From Peptococcaceae bacterium UBA4068 (lineage in GTDB: Bacteria > Bacillota > Dehalobacteriia > UBA4068), in assembly GCA_002382665.1 (NCBI GenBank), contig DFZA01000002.1, positions 1 through 5,207 on the forward strand: a stretch of DNA of 5,207 nucleotides, written 5' to 3'. Every line of letters begins with the position of its first letter. Position 1 is the stretch's first letter. A program made the position numbers and the translations under genes. The notes under the pieces are model-generated. The model saw nothing but the letters and a program-made list of their open reading frames with translations. It had not been told where the DNA came from and searched no databases. Shown in pieces: positions 1-3,961 of this stretch.

Positions 1-25
1 TGTTGTTACCGGTGTTAACGAGTAA
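1..25 (+). CDS. tuf: Elongation factor Tu, C-terminal end (partial)
   Basis: Only the last seven codons and the stop lie in the window. Reading from base 2 they give VVTGVNE followed by TAA at 23-25. This matches the usual C-terminus of bacterial EF-Tu (GVVTGVNE or similar), the GTPase that carries aminoacyl-tRNA to the ribosome. The location, just before a strong terminator and the rpmG-secE-nusG cluster, fits the common tuf-rpmG-secE order. The identification rests on very few residues plus context, so it is probable rather than proven. Confidence 0.8.
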
Positions 26-50
26 GATTAGACCGTTACAAAAAATATTG

Positions 51-91
51 GCAAACCCTTCCTCGTCGGAGGGAGGGTTTGCTTTCGTTTT
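51..91 (+). terminator. Intrinsic terminator after tuf
   Basis: GCAAACCCT (51-59) pairs perfectly with AGGGTTTGC (74-82). The stem continues through a T-G wobble (60/73) and CCTC/GAGG (61-64/69-72), closing on a GTCG tetraloop. This 14-pair hairpin is followed by TTTCGTTTT (83-91), an interrupted U tract. It starts 25 bases after the tuf stop, so it should separate the tuf transcript from the rpmG unit. Confidence 0.93.
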
Positions 92-118
92 ACATATCTT
101 CAACCACTGTTTAAGTGA

Positions 119-141
119 AAATATTGAAGGGTTCAATATTT
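119..141. repeat. Perfect 10-bp inverted repeat upstream of the rpmG promoter
   Basis: AAATATTGAA (119-128) and TTCAATATTT (132-141) are exact reverse complements around a GGG centre. The repeat ends six bases before the -35 hexamer. It has no U tract and lies between the tuf terminator and the next promoter, so it looks more like a DNA-binding site than a terminator. What binds it, if anything, is unknown; it could also be chance in AT-rich DNA. Confidence 0.6.
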
Positions 142-147
142 AATATC

Positions 148-176
148 TTGACATGGTTGACAAAATATGATATCCT
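148..176 (+). promoter_or_regulatory. Sigma-A-type promoter for rpmG-secE-nusG
   Basis: A perfect -35 TTGACA (148-153) is followed after 17 bases by TATCCT (171-176), which matches the -10 consensus at four of six positions. The expected start of transcription is near 183, leaving a leader of about 40 bases before rpmG. A second TTGACA (157-162) lies nine bases further on but has no well-spaced -10. I found no clear promoter between rpmG and rplK, so this one may also feed the rplK-rplA region by read-through. Confidence 0.75.
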
Positions 177-224
177 ACTCAAGTGCCTGTTTATGGCTAA
201 TAATGGAATTAGGAGGCGGCGGCA

Positions 225-374
225 ATGAGAGTGCCTATTACCATGGCCTGCACCGAATGTAAGCGCAGAAACTATATGACAACCAAAAATAAAAAGACTA
301 CGCCCGATAGAGTCGAATTAATGAAGTATTGCAGTTTTTGCAAAACCCATACGCTTCATAAGGAAACCAAGTAA
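225..374 (+). CDS. rpmG: 50S ribosomal protein L33
   Basis: This 49-residue protein is ribosomal protein L33, a small component of the large subunit near the E site. The start MRVPITMACTECKRRNY and the end YCSFCKTHTLHKETK are typical of the family. Two CxxC pairs (C9/C12 and C36/C39) form the zinc-ribbon site, so this is the zinc-binding (C+) form; many bacteria also carry a cysteine-free paralogue, which is not visible here. The ATG at 225 is set by AGGAGG (211-216) eight bases upstream and by alignment with family N-termini. It is the first gene after the promoter, 47 bases before secE. No tRNA gene occurs in the rpmG-secE gap; that gap only holds a small 5-bp hairpin (TCCGC/GCGGA, 385-398). 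Confidence 0.97.
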   Translation: MRVPITMACTECKRRNYMTTKNKKTTPDRVELMKYCSFCKTHTLHKETK

Positions 375-421
375 GATGATCCGTTCCGCTATTGCGGACT
401 GTAGATAAGGAAGTGAAACGC

Positions 422-643
422 ATGGCAACAGCAAATGCTAAAGATGCTAGTAAAACTGGGGATAAACTCAAAAGCTTTTTTAACGGCGTAATCAATGAAC
501 TTAAGAAAGTTCATTGGCCCGCTAAAAAACAGCTGGCAACCTATACCGGCGTTGTTATCGTGATGGTTCTGATTATGGCGGTAGTAATTTCGTTGATGGA
601 TTGGGGATTTATGTCTTTATTTAAATTACTGCTGGGTGCTTAA
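422..643 (+). CDS. secE: Preprotein translocase subunit SecE
   Basis: SecE is the small essential subunit of the SecYEG channel in the cytoplasmic membrane; it clamps SecY. The 73-residue product has a polar, lysine-rich N-terminus, the conserved amphipathic segment ELKKVHWPAKKQL (about residues 23-35) and one membrane segment (about 38-65, starting GVVIVMVLIMAVVISLM). This is the single-span form usual in Gram-positive bacteria. I chose ATG 422 because AAGGA (407-411) lies ten bases upstream. The frame is open further up to a TTG at 392 and a GTG at 413, but these would bury the Shine-Dalgarno inside the gene and add residues not seen in the family. It sits between rpmG and nusG, the standard order. 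Confidence 0.96.
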   Translation: MATANAKDASKTGDKLKSFFNGVINELKKVHWPAKKQLATYTGVVIVMVLIMAVVISLMDWGFMSLFKLLLGA

Positions 644-654
644 AAAAAATAATT

Positions 655-694
655 AAAGGAGGAAGCGGGCTTTTTTAGGCTGCGAATATCGCAT
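655..694 (+). promoter_or_regulatory. Distant Shine-Dalgarno and small hairpin before nusG
   Basis: The only good ribosome binding sequence before nusG is AAAGGAGG (655-662), 32 bases from the ATG at 695, against the usual 5-10. Between them lie a run of six T (671-676) and a small hairpin TGCGA-ATA-TCGCA (681-685/689-693) that ends just before the start codon. Folding it shortens the effective distance to about 19 bases. There is no upstream ATG, GTG or TTG in frame with nusG in this gap; only a CTG at 680. Confidence 0.5.
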
Positions 695-1219
695 ATGGAA
701 AAAGAGTGGTATGTGATTCATACCTATGCCGGATATGAAAATAAAGTAAAAGCCAATTTGGAAAAGCGCGTGGAATCCATGAATATGGAAGGCAATATCT
801 TTCGTGTTGTTGTTCCTATGGAGAACGAAATCCAAATCAAGGATGGGAAAAGAAAGATTACGCCGCGTAAGGTTTATCCTGGTTATGTGCTGGTGGAAAT
901 GTTCTTAACTGATACTTCCTGGTATGTTGTGCGCAATACCCCAGGTGTTACCGGTTTTGTCGGTACCGGCGCAAAGCCTGTTCCTCTGCATGAAGCTGAG
1001 GCAGAAAAGATCTTAGAGCAAATGGGTTATATGGAGAACCGCATTAAAGTTAATTTCCGGGTGGGTGAAAGTGTCCGGGTTATCTCCGGTTCTTTTGAAA
1101 ACTTTATCGGTGAAATTGAGGATATCAATGCCGATAAGGGTAAGCTAAAGATCAACGTGCAGATGTTTGGCAGAGACACTCCCATCGAACTGGAATTTTC
1201 GCAAGTGGAGAAGCTCTAG
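695..1219 (+). CDS. nusG: Transcription termination/antitermination factor NusG
   Basis: NusG binds the clamp of RNA polymerase, modulates pausing, and contacts ribosomal protein S10 or Rho. The 174-residue product starts MEKEWYVIHTYAGYENKVKA, the classic NGN-domain opening, and continues through the conserved ITPRKVYPGYVLVEM and VRNTPGVTGFVG segments (NGN about 1-110). A C-terminal KOW domain follows (about 120-174), with the signature RVGESVRVISGSFENFIGEI. Length is normal for Firmicutes. The ATG at 695 matches family N-termini exactly, although the Shine-Dalgarno is unusually far away (655-662). It ends 106 bases before rplK, in a spacer with regulatory hairpins. Confidence 0.98.
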   Translation: MEKEWYVIHTYAGYENKVKANLEKRVESMNMEGNIFRVVVPMENEIQIKDGKRKITPRKVYPGYVLVEMFLTDTSWYVVRNTPGVTGFVGTGAKPVPLHEAEAEKILEQMGYMENRIKVNFRVGESVRVISGSFENFIGEIEDINADKGKLKINVQMFGRDTPIELEFSQVEKL

Positions 1220-1253
1220 TTATTTATATGATTTTTGAAAATTTGCCCCTTGG

Positions 1254-1270
1254 AGCGGAAAACCGCTTTT
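1254..1270 (+). other. Small GC hairpin in the rplK leader
   Basis: AGCGG (1254-1258) and CCGCT (1263-1267) pair around an AAAA loop and are followed by only TTTG. The stem and U tract are too short for a confident terminator. It lies just before the L1-type site and could be a weak attenuator, or the inner helix of an alternative leader fold in which CCCCT (1246-1250) pairs with AGGGG (1276-1280). Confidence 0.4.
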
Positions 1271-1301
1271 GTGGGAGGGGATTTTATCCCCGCCTAACCA
1301 C
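1271..1301 (+). promoter_or_regulatory. Probable L1-protein binding site in the rplK leader
   Basis: GTGG (1271-1274) pairs with CCAC (1298-1301), and GGGG (1277-1280) pairs with CCCC (1288-1291). Between the helices lies an asymmetric internal loop, GA on the 5' side and GCCTAA on the 3' side. This GTGGGAG...YAACCAC arrangement resembles the L1 site of 23S rRNA and the L1 operator in L11-L1 mRNAs, through which free L1 represses translation. The rplK Shine-Dalgarno begins nine bases after the hairpin. L1 binding is inferred from the motif, and a second copy precedes rplA. Confidence 0.75.
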
Positions 1302-1325
1302 AATTATGATAAGGAGGTGTCATAA

Positions 1326-1751
1326 ATGGCAAAAAAGGTAACGGCAAAGGTTAAACTGCAAATTCCTGCCGGCAAAGCTAATCCTGCCCCGCCCGTTGGC
1401 TCGGCGCTTGGCCCGCACGGCGTTAATATTATGGGTTTTTGCAAAGAATTTAATGAAAAGACCGCCAATCAGGCCGGATTGATTATTCCTGCGGAAATCA
1501 CTATTTACGAAGACCGCACATTTACTTTTATTCTTAAAACTCCGCCGGCGGCAGTGTTACTTTTGAAAGCAGCCGGTATTGATAAAGGCTCCGGCGTTCC
1601 CAACCGCACTAAAGTGGCTACGGTCAAACGTGCGCAAGTCAGAGAAATTGCTGAATTAAAAATGCCCGACCTTAATGCTGCTAGTGTCGAAGCGGCCATG
1701 CGTATGGTTGAAGGCACGGCACGTAGCATGGGCATTATCATTGAGGATTAA
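1326..1751 (+). CDS. rplK: 50S ribosomal protein L11
   Basis: L11 binds the GTPase-associated region of 23S rRNA at the base of the L12 stalk and takes part in factor-dependent GTP hydrolysis and the stringent response. The 141-residue length is the family norm. The N-terminal domain (about 1-70) has the proline-rich KLQIPAGKANPAPPVG and the conserved GVNIMGFCKEFN; the C-terminal rRNA-binding domain has TPPAAVLLLKAAGI and ends MVEGTARSMGIIIED. AAGGAGGTG (1311-1319) fixes the ATG at 1326. Position 26 is Ser where E. coli and B. subtilis have Pro, in the loop contacted by thiopeptide antibiotics. It is followed by rplA after a 55-base spacer with an L1-type site. Confidence 0.99.
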   Translation: MAKKVTAKVKLQIPAGKANPAPPVGSALGPHGVNIMGFCKEFNEKTANQAGLIIPAEITIYEDRTFTFILKTPPAAVLLLKAAGIDKGSGVPNRTKVATVKRAQVREIAELKMPDLNAASVEAAMRMVEGTARSMGIIIED

Positions 1752-1765
1752 TTGAAGTTTAAAAA

Positions 1766-1791
1766 GTGGGAGGATTTACTCCGTCAACCAC
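1766..1791 (+). promoter_or_regulatory. Second probable L1-protein binding site, before rplA
   Basis: GTGG (1766-1769) pairs with CCAC (1788-1791), and GGA (1772-1774) pairs with TCC (1780-1782). The internal loop again has GA on the 5' side and GTCAA on the 3' side, so it repeats the architecture of the site before rplK with a shorter inner stem. The rplA Shine-Dalgarno AAGGAGGT (1792-1799) starts at the very next base, so a bound protein would directly block ribosome entry. The function is inferred from the motif and position. Confidence 0.75.
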
Positions 1792-1806
1792 AAGGAGGTA
1801 TGTCAG

Positions 1807-2502
1807 ATGCCGAGACATGGCAAAAAATACAGCGATTCCGTAAAAAATACGGATTTGGCCGTTTATTATGATCCGACAAAAGCTTTAGAATTAGTTAAGG
1901 CCAGTGCTAAGGCGAAATTTGATGAGACAGTTGAACTGGCAGTACGGCTCAATCTTGACCCCCGCCAGGCTGACCAGCAAATCAGAGGCGCAGTCGTGTT
2001 GCCTCATGGTACAGGTGTCAGCCGCAGCGTACTGGTGTTCGCCAAAGGTGATAAAGCCAAAGAGGCTGAGGAAGCCGGAGCCGATTTTGTTGGCGCCGAA
2101 GATATGGTGGAGAAGATTCAGGGCGGTTGGTTTGGTTTTGATGTTGCTGTAGCGACCCCTGATATGATGGGTCTGGTCGGTAAACTCGGTCGTATTCTTG
2201 GTCCTAAAGGTTTGATGCCTAACCCCAAGACTGGTACCGTCAGCAATGATGTGACCAAAGCGATTCAGGACATTAAAGCCGGTAAGGTTGAGTATAGACT
2301 GGACAAAGCCGCTAATATTCACTGCCGCATTGGTAAAGCCTCGTTTGATCTTAATAAACTCGTGGAGAATTATCTAACGATTCTGGAAATACTTGTAAAA
2401 GCTAAACCGGCGGCTGCCAAAGGCCAATATATGAAAAGTGTAACTGTTTCTTCGACTATGGGTCCTGGCGTTAAGATCAATCCGCTTAAGCCTCTTGGCT
2501 AA
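1807..2502 (+). CDS. rplA: 50S ribosomal protein L1
   Basis: L1 forms the mobile stalk of the 50S subunit at the E site and also acts as a translational repressor of its own operon. The 231-residue product has the usual two-domain build: domain I from both ends, and an inserted domain II (about 68-160) holding LPHGTGVSRSVLVFAKG and GRILGPKGLMPNPKTGT. Conserved rRNA-contact positions are visible at F38 and in STMGPGVKI, where T217, M218 and G219 fall at the positions known from Thermus L1. The start is fixed by AAGGAGGT eight bases before ATG 1807. Its probable operators lie before rplK and before rplA itself. An intergenic promoter and L10 leader separate it from rplJ. Confidence 0.99.
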   Translation: MPRHGKKYSDSVKNTDLAVYYDPTKALELVKASAKAKFDETVELAVRLNLDPRQADQQIRGAVVLPHGTGVSRSVLVFAKGDKAKEAEEAGADFVGAEDMVEKIQGGWFGFDVAVATPDMMGLVGKLGRILGPKGLMPNPKTGTVSNDVTKAIQDIKAGKVEYRLDKAANIHCRIGKASFDLNKLVENYLTILEILVKAKPAAAKGQYMKSVTVSSTMGPGVKINPLKPLG

Positions 2503-2510
2503 AAATCAAT

Positions 2511-2519
2511 TGCTATAAT
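2511..2519 (+). promoter_or_regulatory. Extended -10 promoter for rplJ-rplL
   Basis: TGCTATAAT combines a perfect -10 hexamer (2514-2519) with the TGn extension. No good -35 is visible at 16-18 bases upstream (CTCTTG is the closest). Extended -10 promoters often work with a weak -35. The predicted start, near 2526, lies just before the L10 leader, so this promoter would make the leader independent of transcription through rplA. It begins eight bases after the rplA stop codon. Confidence 0.65.
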
Positions 2520-2594
2520 TTAATATTAATTACCATTAGCCGTAGACAGCTGGTCCTCCTAGAGGGATAAGGCTTGCCGCCAGCCGAGGCAGAT

Positions 2595-2632
2595 GGGCAA
2601 AGCATAGATGATTTACGTTATTTGCATTGCCC
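2595..2632 (+). promoter_or_regulatory. Antiterminator helix of the L10 leader
   Basis: GGGCAAAGCA (2595-2604) can pair with TGCATTGCCC (2623-2632) at nine of ten positions, with a single A-A mismatch. This uses the same bases (2627-2632) that form the 5' arm of the terminator, so the two folds exclude each other. The 5' strand lies directly after the GCCGAGGCAG part of the L10-binding domain, so binding of L10 would plausibly free the terminator. The pairing is visible in the sequence; the switching is inferred. Confidence 0.75.
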
Positions 2633-2660
2633 CTGTCTGTTACGGCAGGGGCAATTTTGT
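2627..2660 (+). terminator. Intrinsic terminator of the L10 leader
   Basis: TTGCCCCTG (2627-2635) pairs perfectly with CAGGGGCAA (2646-2654), extended inward by a T-G wobble and a C-G pair around the loop TGTTAC (2638-2643). TTTTGTT follows. It sits 47 bases before the rplJ start codon, in the position expected for attenuation of rplJL. Readthrough must be common, because two essential genes depend on it. Confidence 0.9.
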
Positions 2661-2707
2661 TACTAATAATTATTTATTATATATAGTTTGTGAAGGGAGG
2701 TGGAATT

Positions 2708-3244
2708 GTGGATAAAAAACCTCAACGTTTACAAAAAGAAGCGGAAGTTGCCGAATTAAAAAAGTTGTTTAATGAGTCCGAAACAGTTATATTGACCAAT
2801 TACCGTGGTTTGAACGTAGCGCAGGATGTGCAATTGCGTGCGCAAATGCGTAAAGCTGGTATCGATTACAGAGTTGCCAAGAACACTTTGATCAAGATCG
2901 CCTGCGATCAAAACGGTATCAATGATTTGGACGAATATTTAAACAACCCAACGGCTGTTGCTTTCGCAAAAGACCCGGTGGAGGTTGCAAAAATATTCAG
3001 CTCTTTTATTAAAGAGAATAAAATGACCGAAATTAAGGCCGGATTGCTGGGTAAAACGGTTATTAAAGCAAGTCAGGTAGAGGATTTGGCTAAACTGCCG
3101 ACAAGAGAAGTTTTGTTGGCGCAAGTTGCCGGAGCTTTCCAGGCACCTATGGCATCGTTTGCCGGCTGCGCTGCCGCTATGCTGCGCCAGTTGGTTACAG
3201 TTGTTGATAAAGTTCGTGAACAAAAAGAAGAAGCTACCGCTTAG
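2708..3244 (+). CDS. rplJ: 50S ribosomal protein L10
   Basis: L10 anchors the L12 dimers to the 50S subunit and also represses its own operon through the leader. The 178-residue product has the N-terminal rRNA-binding domain (about 1-130, with TVILTNYRGLNV and YRVAKNTLIKIA) and a long C-terminal helix that binds L12 (about 135-178, ending VDKVREQKEEATA). I chose GTG 2708 because GGGAGG (2695-2700) lies seven bases upstream; an in-frame GTG at 2690 would place the Shine-Dalgarno inside the gene. The C-terminal helix is about 11-12 residues longer than my recollection of the E. coli and B. subtilis proteins, which is the size of one extra L12-binding module. It is followed by rplL after 38 bases. 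Confidence 0.98.
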   Translation: MDKKPQRLQKEAEVAELKKLFNESETVILTNYRGLNVAQDVQLRAQMRKAGIDYRVAKNTLIKIACDQNGINDLDEYLNNPTAVAFAKDPVEVAKIFSSFIKENKMTEIKAGLLGKTVIKASQVEDLAKLPTREVLLAQVAGAFQAPMASFAGCAAAMLRQLVTVVDKVREQKEEATA

Positions 3245-3282
3245 TTTCTATTTAAATTAAAATTTTGAGGAGGATTATTTAA

Positions 3283-3663
3283 ATGTCTAAAGTTAATGAA
3301 GTATTGGATATAGTTAAGGAAATGACCGTTTTAGAGTTGGCTGAATTAGTAAAAGCCTTTGAGGAAGAGTTTGGTGTTTCTGCTGCTGCTCCCGTTGCTG
3401 TTGCCGCTGCTCCTGTTGCTGCTGCTGCTGGCGCTGCTGCTGAAGAAGAAAAAACCGATTTTGATGTTATCTTAAGTAACTTTGGTTCTGCTAAAGTTGC
3501 GGTTATCAAAGTCGTCCGCGAAATCACCGGTTTAGGTTTGAAAGAAGCCAAAGACCTGGTTGAGGCTGCTCCTAAGGCTATCAAAGAGAAAGTCAATAAA
3601 GACGAAGCCGAAGCTATTAAAGCCAAATTGGAAGAAGCCGGCGCTGCTGTCGAAATCAAATAA
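3283..3663 (+). CDS. rplL: 50S ribosomal protein L7/L12
   Basis: L12 is the multi-copy stalk protein that recruits and activates translational GTPases. The 126-residue product shows an N-terminal dimerisation domain (about 1-32, with MTVLELAELVKAFEEEFGV), a flexible Ala/Pro/Val hinge (33-55) and a C-terminal factor-binding domain (56-126) with KVAVIKVVREITGLGLKEAK. The hinge contains a near-exact tandem repeat, AAPVAVA then AAPVAAA (residues 35-48, bases 3385-3426). GAGGAGG (3267-3273) lies nine bases before the ATG. It needs to be made in several-fold excess over L10, which fits its strong ribosome binding site and the GC-rich hairpin after its stop codon that may protect the 3' end. Confidence 0.99.
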   Translation: MSKVNEVLDIVKEMTVLELAELVKAFEEEFGVSAAAPVAVAAAPVAAAAGAAAEEEKTDFDVILSNFGSAKVAVIKVVREITGLGLKEAKDLVEAAPKAIKEKVNKDEAEAIKAKLEEAGAAVEIK

Positions 3664-3683
3664 TTTTCTTAATAGTTTTTAAT

Positions 3684-3714
3684 GGCCGCCTCGATGGCAA
3701 GCATAGAGGCGGCC
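3684..3714 (+). other. Strong GC hairpin between rplL and rpoB, no U tract
   Basis: GGCCGCCTC (3684-3692) and GAGGCGGCC (3706-3714) are exact complements. ATG (3694-3696) and CAT (3702-3704) can extend the helix past a G-A mismatch. The bases that follow are CACAACATTT, so this is not a canonical intrinsic terminator. Likely roles are a partial attenuator, a processing site, or a 3' stabiliser of rplJL mRNA; the L12/RpoB expression ratio often changes at this junction in bacteria. Confidence 0.7.
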
Positions 3715-3759
3715 CACAACATTTAAATTTAAACTATTATTTTTTCGAAGGAGAAATGC

Positions 3760-3810
3760 TTGGAAAGATTCTTTAAAAAAATAATTGGTAAATTTAGCAA
3801 AAACACTTGA
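3760..3810 (+). CDS. Possible 16-residue cationic peptide (doubtful)
   Basis: A TTG start six bases after AAGGAG (3748-3753) opens a short frame encoding MERFFKKIIGKFSKNT, ending in TGA at 3808-3810. The peptide is basic and could form an amphipathic helix. Its stop overlaps the -35 hexamer of the putative rpoB promoter. An ATG at 3756 in another frame is only two bases from the same Shine-Dalgarno and gives a 6-codon ORF. Nothing else supports expression, and the Shine-Dalgarno could be chance in an AG-rich stretch. I do not recognise a family. Confidence 0.2.
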   Translation: MERFFKKIIGKFSKNT

Positions 3811-3835
3811 CGACAAACATCCATTATGTTACTAT
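3807..3835 (+). promoter_or_regulatory. Probable sigma-A promoter for rpoB
   Basis: TTGACG (3807-3812, five of six consensus bases) and TACTAT (3830-3835, four of six) are separated by exactly 17 bases. Transcription would begin near 3842, giving a leader of about 120 bases to the ATG at 3962. Three copies of GTTAC (3828, 3840 and 3846) lie across the -10 and start region. The promoter would let rpoB be expressed separately from rplJL. Confidence 0.65.
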
Positions 3836-3903
3836 TATTGTTACTGTTACCATGGATATTTGCCGGTTTTTTGTATTGTCTATTCCATGAGACAATTGTT
3901 TGA
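3826..3903 (+). CDS. Possible 25-residue hydrophobic peptide (doubtful)
   Basis: ATG 3826 opens a 25-codon frame that begins with Met and seven leucines, continues PWIFAGFLYCLF, and ends HETIV before TGA at 3901-3903. It reads like a single membrane segment. Against it: there is no Shine-Dalgarno, and the frame starts inside the promoter spacer, so a transcript from that promoter would lack the start codon. It may be only a frame through T-rich regulatory DNA. Confidence 0.15.
   Translation: MLLLLLLLPWIFAGFLYCLFHETIV
3875..3896 (+). other. Small hairpin in the rpoB leader
   Basis: ATTGTCT (3875-3881) and AGACAAT (3890-3896) pair perfectly around an 8-base loop that contains the ATG at 3887. 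It is AT-rich and probably weak. It would partly hide that upstream ATG, in line with the start of rpoB being the later ATG at 3962. Confidence 0.4.
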
Positions 3904-3961
3904 TGTTGGAAATGCGCTGCGTGAAGTAGGTAGAGTTGTTCAGCGAGGAGTGAAGAATATA

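Larger units (their letters stand above)
2538..2660 (+). promoter_or_regulatory. L10 ribosomal protein leader (attenuator of rplJL)
   Basis: The spacer carries the conserved elements of the Firmicutes L10 leader: CCGTAGACAG (2540-2549) and GCCGAGG (2583-2589). GCTGG (2549-2553) pairs with CCAGC (2580-2584), and an inner CCTC/GAGG hairpin (2555-2558/2562-2565) sits between, together with an asymmetric loop. This structure mimics the 23S rRNA site of L10, so the L10-L12 complex can bind its own mRNA when in excess. Downstream lie a competing antiterminator and an intrinsic terminator, which implies control by premature termination before rplJ. Confidence 0.92.

Noticed and set aside
392..421. 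TTG 392 as an earlier start for secE
   Set aside because: It falls in the loop of a small hairpin (385-398), has no Shine-Dalgarno, and would put the AAGGA at 407-411 inside the gene. ATG 422 fits the family length.
375..421. A tRNA gene between rpmG and secE, as found in some genomes
   Set aside because: The gap is only 47 bases and shows no cloverleaf or T-loop sequence.
298..495. A minus-strand frame of 65 codons across the rpmG-secE junction
   Set aside because: It overlaps two solid plus-strand genes and has no ribosome binding site or promoter of its own.
1220..1245. A promoter before rplK based on TATATGAT (about 1226-1233)
   Set aside because: There is no acceptable -35 at 16-18 bases and no TGn extension; AT-rich chance is enough to explain it.
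1891..2322. A 143-codon minus-strand frame and an 82-codon plus-strand frame within rplA
   Set aside because: Both lie wholly inside the well-conserved rplA gene, lack ribosome binding sites and have no recognisable protein features.
2690..2707. GTG 2690 as the start of rplJ
   Set aside because: The added residues, KGGG and so on, are simply the translated Shine-Dalgarno; GTG 2708 is correctly spaced.
3279..3659. A 126-codon minus-strand frame exactly opposite rplL, rich in Ala and Ser
   Set aside because: It mirrors the GCT/GAA-rich codons of rplL in register. It has no ribosome binding site and resembles no known protein; it is a by-product of rplL codon use.
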